Source: Chondrus crispus (lineage: Eukaryota; Rhodophyta; Florideophyceae; Gigartinales; Gigartinaceae). Taken from it: 64,000 nt of DNA. The notes beneath the pieces are model-generated. The model saw only the letters and a program-made list of their open reading frames with translations. It was not told the origin of the DNA and did no database searches. The stretch is from positions 20,322 to 84,321 of the forward strand of contig NW_005178511.1 of NCBI RefSeq assembly GCF_000350225.1, written 5' to 3'. The position numbers were made by a program, and so were the translations under genes. Below, piece after piece: positions 46,927 through 57,463 of this stretch (positions are counted from its first letter, which is position 1; every line of letters starts with the position of its first letter).

Positions 46927-49376
46927 CTACGCGTCCTCCCCGGCTTCCCCCGTCAGCAGCAAGTCCTCGCGGATTTCGTCCGCGGCTTGCGCCACGTGGT
47001 CTTCGGTATGGTCGGGGTGCGGTTCCTCGACCACGTTGACGCCCGCGGGGGCCGTTTGGCGCTGGTTTCGCCAAGCGGACGGCCCCTGGCGGTTGAACGG
47101 GGATCCCGGTCGGAGGCCTTGCCGGATGCGTAGCTTCTGGTAGTTGGCCTCTCGTGCCTCCAGAAGCTTGGCCCGCAGGCTCGCATCGGCAACGACGGGG
47201 CACTCCTCTTGTCGGTGCGTGGTGTCAAGGCAGAACCGGCACGGTGGCGGTCTGGGAAATCTCTCGCCGGAGAACCGGACGCGTGGGTCCTGTCCTTGCC
47301 TCCCGTACGGTCCTGTGCGCACATCGCCAGAGTTGGCGGGTGGAACTGGGGCGCTCGTCGTCGAGGCTGCCGGCGACGGATCATAACTCGTCAGTGGCGA
47401 GCTCATCGAGGTCTGCGTGGCGGTTTCGTCCGTCACGGCCAGGATTGCTTCTTCAGCAAATCCCCCGGCCGTCGGGATGTCGGATGCCGACTCAACCGAC
47501 AGCACGGGCCTCGTCCATGCGGTGCGGTCGAATCTTCTAGCCGCTCCGGACGGCTCTCCGTGACCCATGGCTGACATTCCTTGTCGACGGGAAGCCCGAT
47601 TGGTTTCCCCGATCGCTTGCGCATAGCGAGCGACGGATTGGTAGTACACATCCGGGTGCGTGGCGACGTAATTACGAACCTGCGCGCACGTGGCGGGCAG
47701 TAACCCCTCTACGAACAGGGACTTCAACCGCCTGTCGGAGAATACCGTACCGCAGCGGAGTGCCTTGTCCCAGAGGTGGTTACTGTAAACCTCCTCCGTC
47801 ATGTTTGAACTTTGACGAAAGGAGGTCACATCCCCAACCGCTTCGGAAATTACCTCGTCGGTAGCATAGGTGCGCAACAGAAAGTTGACCACCTGTGGGT
47901 ATGTCCGGAGCAGCTCGCGCCGCTCCACGTCAACCGCCATGGTGTTTCCATTGAGACGGGACTGGAGTAAGGCGTGAGCTGCCCGGTCAGGTAGAATTGG
48001 AAGCACCACGCGGCGGCTCCTTCGGTAATCCCGTTGTGGTCGCACGCCATCTTGAGGCGTGCGAGGAATCCCAATACCGCAATCGGATCTTGACCACTGA
48101 ACGTGTGGGACCTCATCTGCACGTCCAGTTTCTTCCGGTAACGGTTAATGTGCCGCGCTACTGTAGAGTCGTAGCGCGAGCTACGCCGTTCCAGGCGGTA
48201 GGTCTTGTAGTTGACGGCCTTGGTAAACAGGTCATTGAGGGGCCTGATTACCGTGGGCCGTCGCTCGTCGCTGTTCGAGGCAGCCCGGCGGTGTCTGCTC
48301 GAGCGACGACGCTCCTCATCCGTCTCTGTGTGGTAGTCTTCTGAGTCGGACGGGTCGTGCCGGTGCCGGTCTCGGCTTATATCGCGGCGTGCCCTGCGGC
48401 CCCGCCTACGAGAGTCTTCCGAACCGGATGGGTCATCATCGGAGGGGTATCCTCCCCCTCCAGCATCGCGGTATCGCCTGTGGCGTGCCTCGCGGTTATC
48501 GCGGTATCGCCAGCGGCGTCCCTCGCGGTCTTCATCCGTCCTGTGACGGGGGTCTTCTGCATCGGAATACCGGGTGTATTCCGCTTCGGTCCTGTGCGTG
48601 CCGGGTGCACGTCTTCTGCTCAACCGGTACGGGTCCCGATTCTCTGTCTCGGGGAGCCCCAGGCGGTTGTCTGTCCCGCGGGGGTCGCTCGTACCGGCCA
48701 GTATGGGGAGGACATTTTCTGTGGTCCTCCCTGTAGCACCGTGAACGGTTGGGAGATAGATGGCTCTGGCCTCCGGGTTAGGGTCCATCCTATCGATCCC
48801 GGGTACGGCGCCGATCGGATCAGCGATATTAAAGCTTGAGTCCGGAACGGTTTCACGGCGCGGCGCCGGCGGCGGTACCGGGCCTCCCGTTTCGGTAAAT
48901 GTCGTGGCCAGACGGATGGCCACGGCGGAGCTAATAGCTCCCTTTAGAGCCAATGCGGTCGGAGATTCGTCCTCCTCCGCGGCGAGCGCTGCCATCACCT
49001 CGTCGCGTACGAGGGGGGCGATCTTCTCGTCCAGCAGGGCGCGGAGCGCGGTGTCCGCATGCTCCGCCACCAGTCTTGGTGCCGTTCGGTCGAGGCAAAC
49101 CTGGACGACCTGAGGTAATTCCTCAGCGAGGAAATCCTCCATCCAGGTTTGTAGTCGCGGGAGTAACGCGTCGTACAGTACTTGTACGCGGTTTCCCCCA
49201 CCAGCCAGTAGCCCGGCGGTGGTGTCCGAAACGGAAGGGGTCTTCTGGCCCCTGGTAGACGGCGGGCGTAGCAGGGCTTCCGGATTGTCGATCCGGGGGC
49301 GCTGTGCGCCTCTGCCACTGCTGGTACTTGCTCGCCCGGAGGCAGTATCTTCTCCGGCGGAATCCGCACGGTTCAT
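46927..49376 (-). pseudogene. gag: gag polyprotein, frameshifted
   Basis: Starts MNRADSAGEDTASG at 49376, 127 bases inside the LTR. Residues about 230-340 are Arg/Asp/Ser-rich (RHRRYRDAGGG and onward). The capsid-like part continues through KMACDHNGITEGAAAWCFQF, where the frame changes near 47980, into a second frame with LRTYPQVVNFLLRTY and SNHLWDKALRCG. A single CCHC zinc knuckle, CRFCLDTTHRQEEC (CX2CX4HX4C), lies near 47240. The stop is at 46927. The internal frame change in the capsid region is most simply a mutation. Confidence 0.85.
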
Positions 49377-49482
49377 CGTCGATGATCACTGGCGATCGAC
49401 GCGGTGATTTTCGACCTCTTTCAATCCGATCGGTAATTGCTCGCGCTGGCGATCCAGTGCGGGCTCAACCTCTGTAGTTATG
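49377..49482 (-). other. retrotransposon leader between primer-binding site and gag
   Basis: About 106 bases with no coding sequence. A packaging or translational role is assumed only from position. Confidence 0.4.
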
Positions 49483-49500
49483 CCCTCCACAAGAGTACCA
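49483..49500 (-). other. primer-binding site
   Basis: Read on the minus strand, three bases inside the 5' LTR, TGGTACTCTTGTGGAGGG would pair with a tRNA 3' end finishing GAGTA-CCA. The tRNA identity cannot be fixed from this window. Confidence 0.65.
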
Positions 49501-49503
49501 AAA

Positions 49504-50083
49504 TGTGGTATAACTACCTTCGTCCCGACCTCTCGGAAACGAGAGGGGTTAGAGGTAAGGGAGCGCGCGCCGCTGGGTAACCCACGCGCGAACGCAAACC
49601 GTACGGAAGGACTCGAAAAGAGGGAAGGCTCACGTGGCCGGTGACGCGCAGCCGGTCCGTGGTGTTAGATCCGGACGGCCGGTCACGGGTTAGAAGCCTG
49701 AGACTAAAATGGAAACCGGAACGGGATAGCAATTAGCCGTAAAGGGAAGGGAGGCGAGTCTGCCCCCCGTTTACTGGAACGGGGCAGGTGCCCGCGGTCT
49801 TAACCCCTAAGTGGGACGCCAGGACACCTGTCCCCCTACAGTAGCTGTTACTTACTGTATACCAGCTACTGTGCTAAATTGGCTAATTTGTGCCATTAAC
49901 TACTAATTACTAATTACTTACCGTTCGGATCCTAGACGTGTAACCAGCGGGGTACCACTGTACTCCGCACCGGCCGTGTGCTGTAAATATAACTCCTTAC
50001 AGTTCTTCTCGCGCTTACAGCCCATCGTGCTGTATCCCGGGGCGGCAGCGGTGGTGCGATTGCCTTCACGCCGTTGTACTACA
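49504..50083 (-). repeat. 5' LTR (right in the window)
   Basis: 580 bp, homologous to the left LTR. The junction with the flanking pogo-like transposase sequence is at 50083/50084. Confidence 0.95.
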
Positions 50084-51673
50084 ATTTTGATAGCGCACAA
50101 AAGCCCTGAACAGCCCCCCTCGTGCAATGAACAGCAACATCACACAGATCTAGTTCCTGCCAATCCCCCAGCTGAATCCACCCAGAAGCAGACCAGATCT
50201 GTGCAGCACGTGCTCACCATATCCCAAAGAGCCGTGATCGTTCGATGGATGGTAGCCCAATCGAACACAGGTGGCGCAAAGCATCTTCCTAGTAGGGCTG
50301 TGACCATGTTTCCTCAGTTTTTCCGAGGCAGTGCTAACGCAAATATTGCAAAAGAATCAAGACTTTGGAAGGCGAGAAGCACATTTGTCGGACGCATTGA
50401 CTCCAACGGTAGGCTTACACTAAGGGGTCTGCATTCTACAATCTCTCGTAGGGTCCCGATGGGTAGAGCTCCGGTAGATCTGAAGGTTTGCACAAGACGA
50501 GGTCGAAAAAGGGCTGAATGGGTTGAAGCGTTGCATTGCGTCTGGATTGTGGAGTTTGACCGATTGAGAAAGCTTGGGGTTAAATTTAATTATCGCAACT
50601 TAAGATCACTTGGGCTTTACCTGAGGGAAAACAGCAGCAATAATCAGTATCATTCTAAAATGCTGGACCCGCGTACAAAGAAGGAATTGAAGTTCCTCAT
50701 TACCCCTCGATTTACGCAGTCATTTTACGACAGATACGGTATTGTGAGTCGGGCTTTGACAGGAAAGCACAAACCAAGTCCGGCTATAATAATTCTTCTT
50801 GAAAAACAGGTTGCCTTTCATTTGGGTGTTTTGGCACGGGAATTTCGGGGTGGTTTGGTGAAAGAAGATGACATCGAAAATGCTGACGAAACGCATTTCG
50901 TCATTAATATGGATAATGGGAGAACGTTTGGTATGTCGGGCGAGTCAGAAGTTAAGTATTGTGATGCTGTGTCGGGTGGAGAAGGAATGACAATGATGGT
51001 TCGTATCAGTGGGGGCAGAGATGCAAAGATTCATCCTCCTTTTATGGTGTTCAAAAACTGTAATCGGTCCTACCCTATATGTGGTGTGCCACATAATGTT
51101 GTGGGCGTGTCGTATCGTTCAGGACCAAAAGGCTGGATGGACACAAAAGTTATGCCAGAGTGGCTCTCTGAATCGAAGGTTATTAAGGCCCTTCCTAATG
51201 AGAGGAAAAGGGTTCTGTACGTGGACAAGTGTTCCGGACACAATCAAACGGCAGAAATGTTGCACGCGGCCAACAAAATTAACACATTGATTAGATACTT
51301 TGACCCCCAACCTGACTGATTATGTGCAGCCATGCGACTCATTCGTAATCCAGAAGATAAAAAGTGCATGGTCTGTGGAGTGGGAAAAGTACAAAATGCA
51401 AATGATTATGCAAAACAAGTGGACGGATACATCTGGGAAAATTCGTAACCCTGGCAAGAAATTTTCTTGGAGCTGGCAGTCAAATCCGTCAATGCCGTTA
51501 ACAAGCAGCGTGACGCTGATGGCGTTTCATACGCTAGAAAAGCTATGGCGATGACTGGAATGGCCTTAAATCTAAATGGACAATGGGAAGGTCGTCAATT
51601 GATGCCAAAGCTACAACAGATAGTGAACAAATACCGCATTCATTTTGAAGGAGAGCCCGTTAAATTTGATTAG
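50084..51673 (+). pseudogene. second pogo-like DDE_1 transposase, truncated by the LTR element
   Basis: The frame begins directly at the LTR edge. ISQRAVIVRWMVAQ (an HTH-like start) is followed by SLGLYLRENSSNN, then the catalytic blocks NADETHFVINMDNG, RVLYVDKCSGHNQT and, after a frame change near 51300, PNLTDYVQPCDSFVIQKIKSAW. A second change near 51460 returns to the first frame, which ends EGEPVKFD. The three Asp positions follow the pogo pattern, but sequence and flanks differ from the element at 578-2849, so this is another family. The 5' end appears to have been removed or displaced by the retrotransposon. Confidence 0.75.
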
Positions 51674-51875
51674 AGTTTACTAAAACCAAAAAGCGGATCT
51701 CCGTTACACTATTTGCGTGCAATCAATTACTGTCACGCATATTATTTCATGTAAGACGCAAATTAGTGTCACGAGGAATTTGGTATCACGTACGCTAATT
51801 GATGTGGATCTTGACTCAAATCAGACACTGAAATAGCATACGTGACACTATTTGCCATAACTGGGTGTACAGTAT
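51674..51875. repeat. right subterminal repeats of the second pogo-like element
   Basis: Several copies of GTGACACTATTTGC- or GTGTCACG-like motifs in both orientations occur between 51700 and 51870. The outermost candidate end is near 51873 (minus strand reads ACACCCAGTTATGGCAAATA). No left partner is present because the element is cut at 50084. Confidence 0.45.
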
Positions 51876-52507
51876 ATGGGTTTTGGCGTTCATATGCGAA
51901 TTTCGTCTGCGTGTGCGGGCGGGCGTATCTCGGCGGGTTTTTGGTTTTGACGAAAAAGCCTTGGGATTTGCATTTGCGTGCGTGCTCTGCAGGGGTGATG
52001 CCTAGTTGGCGTCGCGAAACGGTGCGAGGGGTGCATTTATATGACGGGGGTGTATTTATGCAAATTTCGTGCACTGCACGTCAGTGGGAGATTTACACGT
52101 GTGACAGTTGTTGAGGGTTCGCGGCATGACGTGGCTGCCAACGAGGATGGCGGCTGCACCGCTGGACCAAATCGCATACTGCGGCTGAGGCAACAAGAAC
52201 GTGATGTTGTCGATGCCTTATGACATAAAACATTGTTTTGAATATGTCTCGTTTTTAGCTGACGCGCCGCTGGATATGGAACCTCGCAGACGCACTGGGT
52301 GGCGACATTTCGGGCGGCTATGAATAAGAATATGGCGACAGGCATGGGAAAGTGTAGTTATTTTTCGGTCGCAGTGCGAAGAACCTCCATCTCTCCAGTG
52401 GACCGACTCATTCTTGGCGATAGTCCAAAGCCCCAAGTCTCTACTCTCAGCATCCAAGAACGAACAAGGACTCAACACCGGCACAGTCGTGCAGCAAGCG
52501 GCACAAG
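51876..52507. other. intergenic, no gene recognised
   Basis: Upstream region of the TMEM14-like gene. Open frames of 60-100 codons have no recognisable motif. Confidence 0.4.
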
Positions 52508-52972
52508 ATGAAATCGATGGCGTTCATTTCAGCGATTCCGGTCTCGCGCTCAATAGGACACAGGACAGCATCAACCTGCACACGTCTTGCCAACACTTCG
52601 TTCGCCCCGAGACGCCATTTTCCTGCTCGAGTGGCGCGCCCAGATCCGTGCAATGTGCAAATGATCAATCCCAAGGTCGCTCGCATCGCGATTGCTGTGT
52701 ATGGGATATTCATTGCGGGCGGTGGGCTTGGTGCGGCCGCGCTGAATTTGCATCGGTCAACGCCGAGCAATATTGCAAATACGATCGCCGGAATTCTGTT
52801 GGCTCGCGCGTTCGTCAAGAACAACGTACCTCTAGCTTTGGGCACGGCGGTTGCCCTATCTCTCGTCTTTGCCTATCGCCTTGGCCTGACGAGAAAGTTC
52901 ATACCGCCAGGGGTGCTCTTGATAGCCTCTCTCGTTGCTTGTGCAGTTTTCACGGCAGCTATCTATGCATAG
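52508..52972 (+). CDS. TMEM14/FAX-family membrane protein
   Basis: The 154-residue protein starts at ATG 52508 (MKSMAFISAIPVSRS). Residues 1-50 are Ser/Arg/Thr-rich with almost no acidic residues, like a chloroplast or mitochondrial targeting peptide. From residue 51 the Tmemb_14 domain follows with IAVYGIFIAGGGLGAA, IAGILLARAF, LALGTAVALSLVFAYR and KFIPPGVLLIASL, forming four short membrane helices rich in Gly. The family includes plastid fatty-acid exporters (FAX1) in plants and mitochondrial TMEM14 in animals. With a presequence in an alga, the plastid-envelope fatty-acid role is the better guess, but it is inference. Confidence 0.85.
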   Translation: MKSMAFISAIPVSRSIGHRTASTCTRLANTSFAPRRHFPARVARPDPCNVQMINPKVARIAIAVYGIFIAGGGLGAAALNLHRSTPSNIANTIAGILLARAFVKNNVPLALGTAVALSLVFAYRLGLTRKFIPPGVLLIASLVACAVFTAAIYA

Positions 52973-53151
52973 ATGGCCTCATATGGATGAGGCTGAGATC
53001 GTGAGAGATTTAGAGATAGAGTAAGCAAGTCATGGGATGATCACGGTGGTACTTGTGGCAAGTGTTTTGTTAAATTTAACGTAGGCTTCTACTTCGGAAG
53101 CCTGAAACGTCGGCGTGCTAGTGAAGAATCCTTTCATTAGCTGAAATGTCA

Positions 53152-53565
53152 TCACGCTGCTACCAGGGCCATGATGAAGAAGTACAGGTATATAAAGAAC
53201 ATAAGAAGGTGATGCACCAACTTAGCCACACAAATAGAGCGTTCCTTGTCGACATCATTGAAGATCGAGGTATTATCGAGCAGATGCTTCCGTTCTCGGT
53301 ATCGCCATGCATGGAAAGTTATTAGCGGCAGGTTGAGGACGGCCGGGATGAGGAGTCCCTTCAGCAAAAGAACAGCTGTGAGAGTGACGTGTCCCAGATA
53401 CTCTGGTAAAACCAAGCGGTTGATCAATTCGCACAGTTCAATAGGATTGATGTGATCCACGGTAAGGTCGGAGAATAGAATGAGAGCATAGACAGCACAG
53501 AATAATAACCCAGCTGTACCTAAAAACACACTTGACCAGAACAATACCTCAGCTGTCAACCCCAT
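53152..53565 (-). CDS. cornichon / Erv14 family ER cargo receptor
   Basis: The 137-residue protein spans the ER membrane three to four times and loads transmembrane cargo into COPII vessels at ER exit. Diagnostic stretches are SDLTVDHINPIELCELIN and LVLPEYLGHVTLTAVLLL, PLITFHAWRY, then LLDNTSIFNDVDKERS before the last hydrophobic segment. The IFN-motif region is the part that contacts the COPII coat in Erv14. The length equals the yeast protein. The single frame starts at MGLTAEVLFWSS. Confidence 0.95.
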   Translation of the reverse strand: MGLTAEVLFWSSVFLGTAGLLFCAVYALILFSDLTVDHINPIELCELINRLVLPEYLGHVTLTAVLLLKGLLIPAVLNLPLITFHAWRYRERKHLLDNTSIFNDVDKERSICVAKLVHHLLMFFIYLYFFIMALVAA

Positions 53566-54176
53566 TGTGCGACTGACCCCAACACCTTACCTATCGATAT
53601 TCTTCTCGATTTGATACCGCAGGATCAATCAGCACATCCTTGGGTTCGACTGGATGTTACCGATCCGTTGGCAGCAGGAGTAACCAAACTGCGGTCGTTG
53701 AAGATGAAAGAAAGCTCAAGATGAGTATCAGTACTTGTACTTGTTCTCAGCGACACCAGATTCAATTGTGCAGTTCCCACGACTTGGTAGCGCGCCTTTT
53801 AGCCGCAAACAGGACGCCTGCGCGATGCCGTTTTGAGAGATCACCGGACGATTCCGATGAAAGATGGCCGAAGCCGGAGTCTGAGCGACTTCCAGAGAGG
53901 AAAGATGCATCAGTGATGCAACGAGGCCTCGATTTTCGGACAATTGGCGGGCCCCTGTTTTCACCTAATTTTCAAGTCTCAATTTACCTCTCACGAGCAC
54001 TACAGTACCCAATCGTCTTCTCGCGTGTCGAGGCATTCTCGCTCGTCGGCCCCTTGCGTACTTCTCACTTAATGTATGAAAGAGGCTTAGACCCTCATTA
54101 GCTTCAACTTGCGCTTCTAAAAGGCGCGGCGGAATTGAAACGCCATGACTGAGGCCATGTAAGCAAGAGTCATACC
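53566..54176. other. divergent intergenic region
   Basis: Shared upstream region of the cornichon gene (minus) and the DEAH helicase (plus). No gene is recognised. Confidence 0.45.
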
Positions 54177-57131
54177 ATGAAAACAACAAACGACATCGGC
54201 TCACCGTTGCCAAGAAAGCGGGAGCGGCGGCACTTCGTGGTCTTTGAAAGAGATCCTGCCGCTGCGAAAGCGCGCCTGGAACTTCCAGTATGCATGCACG
54301 AACAAGAGATAATGGAGGTTGTCCATGCGAACGATGTCGTCTTAATCTCTGGGGCGACAGGGACAGGAAAGACGACTCAGGTCCCGCAGTTCTTGCTAGA
54401 GGATGGCTTTGGAGACCCTCGCGCGCCAGTTCACAAAGGGATTGTGGCTGTGACGCAACCGCGTCGAGTGGCGGCTGTGACGTGTGCGAATCGAGTCGCT
54501 TTTGAACTGAAATCTCAGGTCGGCGATATCGTTGGCTATCAAATCAGACATGCGGCGAAGCTCGGGGCCGAGGTTAGGGCCAAGTTTGTCACCGATGGGA
54601 TTTTGCTTCGTGAGGCGGAGAACGATATTTTGCTAAAGCGCTATTCGGCAGTTGTGGTTGACGAGGTGCATGAACGGTCCTTAAACACAGATCTATTGCT
54701 TTCCTTCTTGTCTCGAACGGTGACGTTGAGGAGGGAAAATCCTGGAACGCTAGGTCCGCTCAAAGTTATTGTGATGTCTGCCACACTCGATGTCGAGGGC
54801 GTCTTTCGTGGTGACGAAGCCCTGTTTCCGAACCCTCCCGTTGTAAAAGTTCCTTCTCGCCAGTACAGCGTAACCATGCATTTTGCGAAGAGAACCTCCG
54901 AGGATTACGTCGAGGAGGCATACAAGAAGGTGGACAAGATTCACCGACGGCTTCCCCGCGGAGGAATTTTAGTGTTTTTGACAGGGCGTCAAGAAGTTGC
55001 AGACTTGTGTTCCCGATTGGACAAACATTTTGCAAATAGAAAAGTCAAAATCCAGGGGGATACGGGATCAGAAATCGGTATCAAAGTCCTTCCGTTCTAT
55101 GCGCTTCTCTCGGATAGAAGACAAAGAGGTGTTTTCGACGACTGTGGACAGGATGTGCGAAAAGTGGTTGTTGCGACCAATATCGCCGAAACTTCTGTGA
55201 CAGTTCCAGGCATCTCGTACGTCGTTGACTCTGGGCGTGCGAAAGAAAAGGTTTACAAAGGAGAAGGAGCTCATGCGCTCTCAGCGTATGAGATTCGATG
55301 GGTGTCGAAGGCGAGCGCAGACCAGCGGGCTGGCCGGGCTGGGCGAACTGGCCCTGGCCATTGCTACCGCTTGTATTCGTCAGCCGTCTTCGATAGACAA
55401 TTTGACGCTTTTCGAGAGCCGGAAGTCCTCCGGACACCGACAGATTCCGTAGTCTTGAGATTGCGAGCGATGGGCATCAAGAACGTTTCAAAGTTCCCGT
55501 TTCCAACGCGACCTTGCGAAAAAGATCTTGCAGCCTCAGAAAAGTTGTTGGCTGACCTCGGAGCTTTGCATGAACCAGGAAGAATTCCTTCTTTGGACAT
55601 CGGGAGCGGTTTTAGCAAGGGGATCGAGCCTAATGGAACAGACCTTCTTGGCGTGACTAAGCTCGGGAAGAGTCTAGCAAAACTGCCGATATCGCCGCGT
55701 TTCGGAAAGATGCTTCTCTCTGCGTTGTCAAGCAAGCTGCCCTTGAACGAAGGGGAGCGACAAGCAACTGCACGCTACACATGCCGCATTGCCGGCGTCT
55801 TAACGGTTGGCACAGTCTTTGATAGAACAAGTGAATCGTGGCGAGAGAAGCATCTGGTCTTCCAGCATCGGAGGAGCGAAATTCTAACAGAGCTCTCCGC
55901 CGTGTGCGCCGTGGAGCATGCCGGTATCCAAGGCAGCAGAAGGGCGCGGTACTCTGTGAAAAGCCTCGACACCCAAGCAATGCGGGAGGTGTGCAAGAGC
56001 TACTCACTGCATTTCAAATCCGTCACTGAGGCGCTTGAAATCGGCTACCAACTCGAGAAGCATCTGTGGGGCAGCGAGCGTCCCGCGGCCGCGTCCCTCC
56101 TCCCGCCGAGCAAAATAGTAGAAGAGTGCATTCTGCGAGCCGTGTTGACCGGGCTACCGGACAGGATTGCGCGGCGCATGACGCGCGACGAGGGCATCGC
56201 CATGGGCGTCATCCCGAGAAGAAGGCGCAAGGCGTTCACGGTGCTCGGGGACGGCGGCGCCGTCTACTTAGAGGAGTCGTCCTCGATCTTCCTGAACGGG
56301 GGTGTCGAGTTCGTGAGCTTCAGTAGTCTCAATGAAATCGAGCTACGAAGGAAAAGGCGGCGCGCAGAGGACGACGATGAACAAAGGGACGACTACGAGT
56401 CCAGCAGCGACGACGAGCGCGCTCCCGGCGACGACGAGCCGCAGCCTGAGGAAGGCAACCCTGCTACGGAGCAAGGTGTCAACGGCGCAGAGGCGGTACC
56501 TACCAAAGTGATCCTACGCGGAGCCTCTGTGATATCCCCAGCCTGGCTGACGACGGACGCGACCAGCATGTGCCACTTCGACAGCCCGTCCGGCGGGGCG
56601 AGCGCGCCGTCGTACGACAGCGGCACGGACACGGTGGTGGAAGAATCGAGCGTACGGTACGGACACTGGCCTCTCGGGGTGGCGAAAGTGCCCGTGGGGT
56701 TGCTGGCGCTCTGCCGCAAGGGAAGCGATACGCGCAGCTCCACGGGGAGCGCGGCGCAGTACCGTGCGCTGGCGGCGGCCGTCGTGACCGGGCGCGTGCG
56801 GCCGGGGCTGCGCGTGGATTTCGAGAAGGAGGGCACGGACCGAAGCGGCAGGGTGTGCGTGCAGCGCGTGGCGGACGAGATGCGCAGAAGGGCGTGCGCG
56901 CTCAGCGCGCAGGGTTTGGCGAAGGCCGTGGTCGACGTGGACTGGCTCACGCCTGCGGTGGAGGCGTGCGTGGGCGCGCGGTTTCGCGCGGCGGTTAGAA
57001 AACGGTATGAGGAGGCGGTCAGACGGATGGTGCAGGAGTTTAGCGACGGGGAGGGAGACGGGGCGCGGAAGCATGAGGGAGAGCATAGCGGCGGGGAGGA
57101 TGATGGGGAGGAGGACGGGGAGGAGGAATAA
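54177..57131 (+). CDS. DHX37: DEAH-box RNA helicase, DHX37/Dhr1-like (ribosome biogenesis)
   Basis: 984 residues. Helicase motifs are all present: I GATGTGKTT (59-67), Ia TQPRR, II DEVH (162-165), III SAT (201-203), V ATNIAETS and VI QRAGRAGRTG (383-392). RecA domains are followed by winged-helix, ratchet and OB-fold regions, then an acidic patch (about 725-775, EDDDEQRDDYESSSDDE) and an acidic C-terminus. Similarity around RTSEDYVEEAYKKVDKIHRRLP and the long C-terminal extension fit Dhr1/DHX37, which releases U3 snoRNA from pre-40S particles in the nucleolus. The N-terminal extension is only about 40 residues, far shorter than yeast Ecm16. The frame is uninterrupted. Confidence 0.85.
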   Translation: MKTTNDIGSPLPRKRERRHFVVFERDPAAAKARLELPVCMHEQEIMEVVHANDVVLISGATGTGKTTQVPQFLLEDGFGDPRAPVHKGIVAVTQPRRVAAVTCANRVAFELKSQVGDIVGYQIRHAAKLGAEVRAKFVTDGILLREAENDILLKRYSAVVVDEVHERSLNTDLLLSFLSRTVTLRRENPGTLGPLKVIVMSATLDVEGVFRGDEALFPNPPVVKVPSRQYSVTMHFAKRTSEDYVEEAYKKVDKIHRRLPRGGILVFLTGRQEVADLCSRLDKHFANRKVKIQGDTGSEIGIKVLPFYALLSDRRQRGVFDDCGQDVRKVVVATNIAETSVTVPGISYVVDSGRAKEKVYKGEGAHALSAYEIRWVSKASADQRAGRAGRTGPGHCYRLYSSAVFDRQFDAFREPEVLRTPTDSVVLRLRAMGIKNVSKFPFPTRPCEKDLAASEKLLADLGALHEPGRIPSLDIGSGFSKGIEPNGTDLLGVTKLGKSLAKLPISPRFGKMLLSALSSKLPLNEGERQATARYTCRIAGVLTVGTVFDRTSESWREKHLVFQHRRSEILTELSAVCAVEHAGIQGSRRARYSVKSLDTQAMREVCKSYSLHFKSVTEALEIGYQLEKHLWGSERPAAASLLPPSKIVEECILRAVLTGLPDRIARRMTRDEGIAMGVIPRRRRKAFTVLGDGGAVYLEESSSIFLNGGVEFVSFSSLNEIELRRKRRRAEDDDEQRDDYESSSDDERAPGDDEPQPEEGNPATEQGVNGAEAVPTKVILRGASVISPAWLTTDATSMCHFDSPSGGASAPSYDSGTDTVVEESSVRYGHWPLGVAKVPVGLLALCRKGSDTRSSTGSAAQYRALAAAVVTGRVRPGLRVDFEKEGTDRSGRVCVQRVADEMRRRACALSAQGLAKAVVDVDWLTPAVEACVGARFRAAVRKRYEEAVRRMVQEFSDGEGDGARKHEGEHSGGEDDGEEDGEEE

Positions 57132-57463
57132 CACGGTGTTATTGTCGTTGGTAGCAAGTCCACTGGCGATGGCTGCTTTTTCTCCGTTTCTAATTTAATT
57201 GGCCTGCGGGTGATGCGATTGAATGCATCTCTTTCCCAAAAGCGCCTCCCCCCATCCTTCAACCTGCTTTTCGCAAGTAGTCGCCCTCGCAATCCAGTCC
57301 TCTTCTTCCCTTCATGCGCGCTCACCAGGACACCAAGTGCAACCCAACGATGCTCAACGTCTGACACCGCCTACGCAAACCCCTCCATCCCAGCGATCAC
57401 ACCAAGCGGCCCTCACACACAACCCCACCACTCGCCTTCCACCCCGCAACCTCACGCCCGGAA

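Larger units (their letters stand above)
39914..50083 (-). mobile_element. Ty3/gypsy LTR retrotransposon with chromodomain (chromovirus)
   Basis: A 10.17-kb element on the minus strand. Two LTRs (39914-40490 and 49504-50083) begin TG and end CA, with a primer-binding site and a polypurine tract just inside. Coding order is gag with a zinc knuckle, aspartic protease, reverse transcriptase, RNase H, integrase and chromodomain. By eye the LTRs differ at roughly 25-35 of 578 positions, so insertion is not very recent. The 5-bp flanks (AGGTT on the left, ATTTT on the right) do not match, so the target duplication is lost or the ends come from different copies. Coding frames carry three frame changes and one nonsense codon. 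Confidence 0.95.

Noticed and set aside
56393-57367. 324-codon minus-strand frame opposite the end of the DEAH helicase
   Set aside because: Ser/Pro/Arg-rich shadow of the acidic, GC-rich helicase C-terminus.
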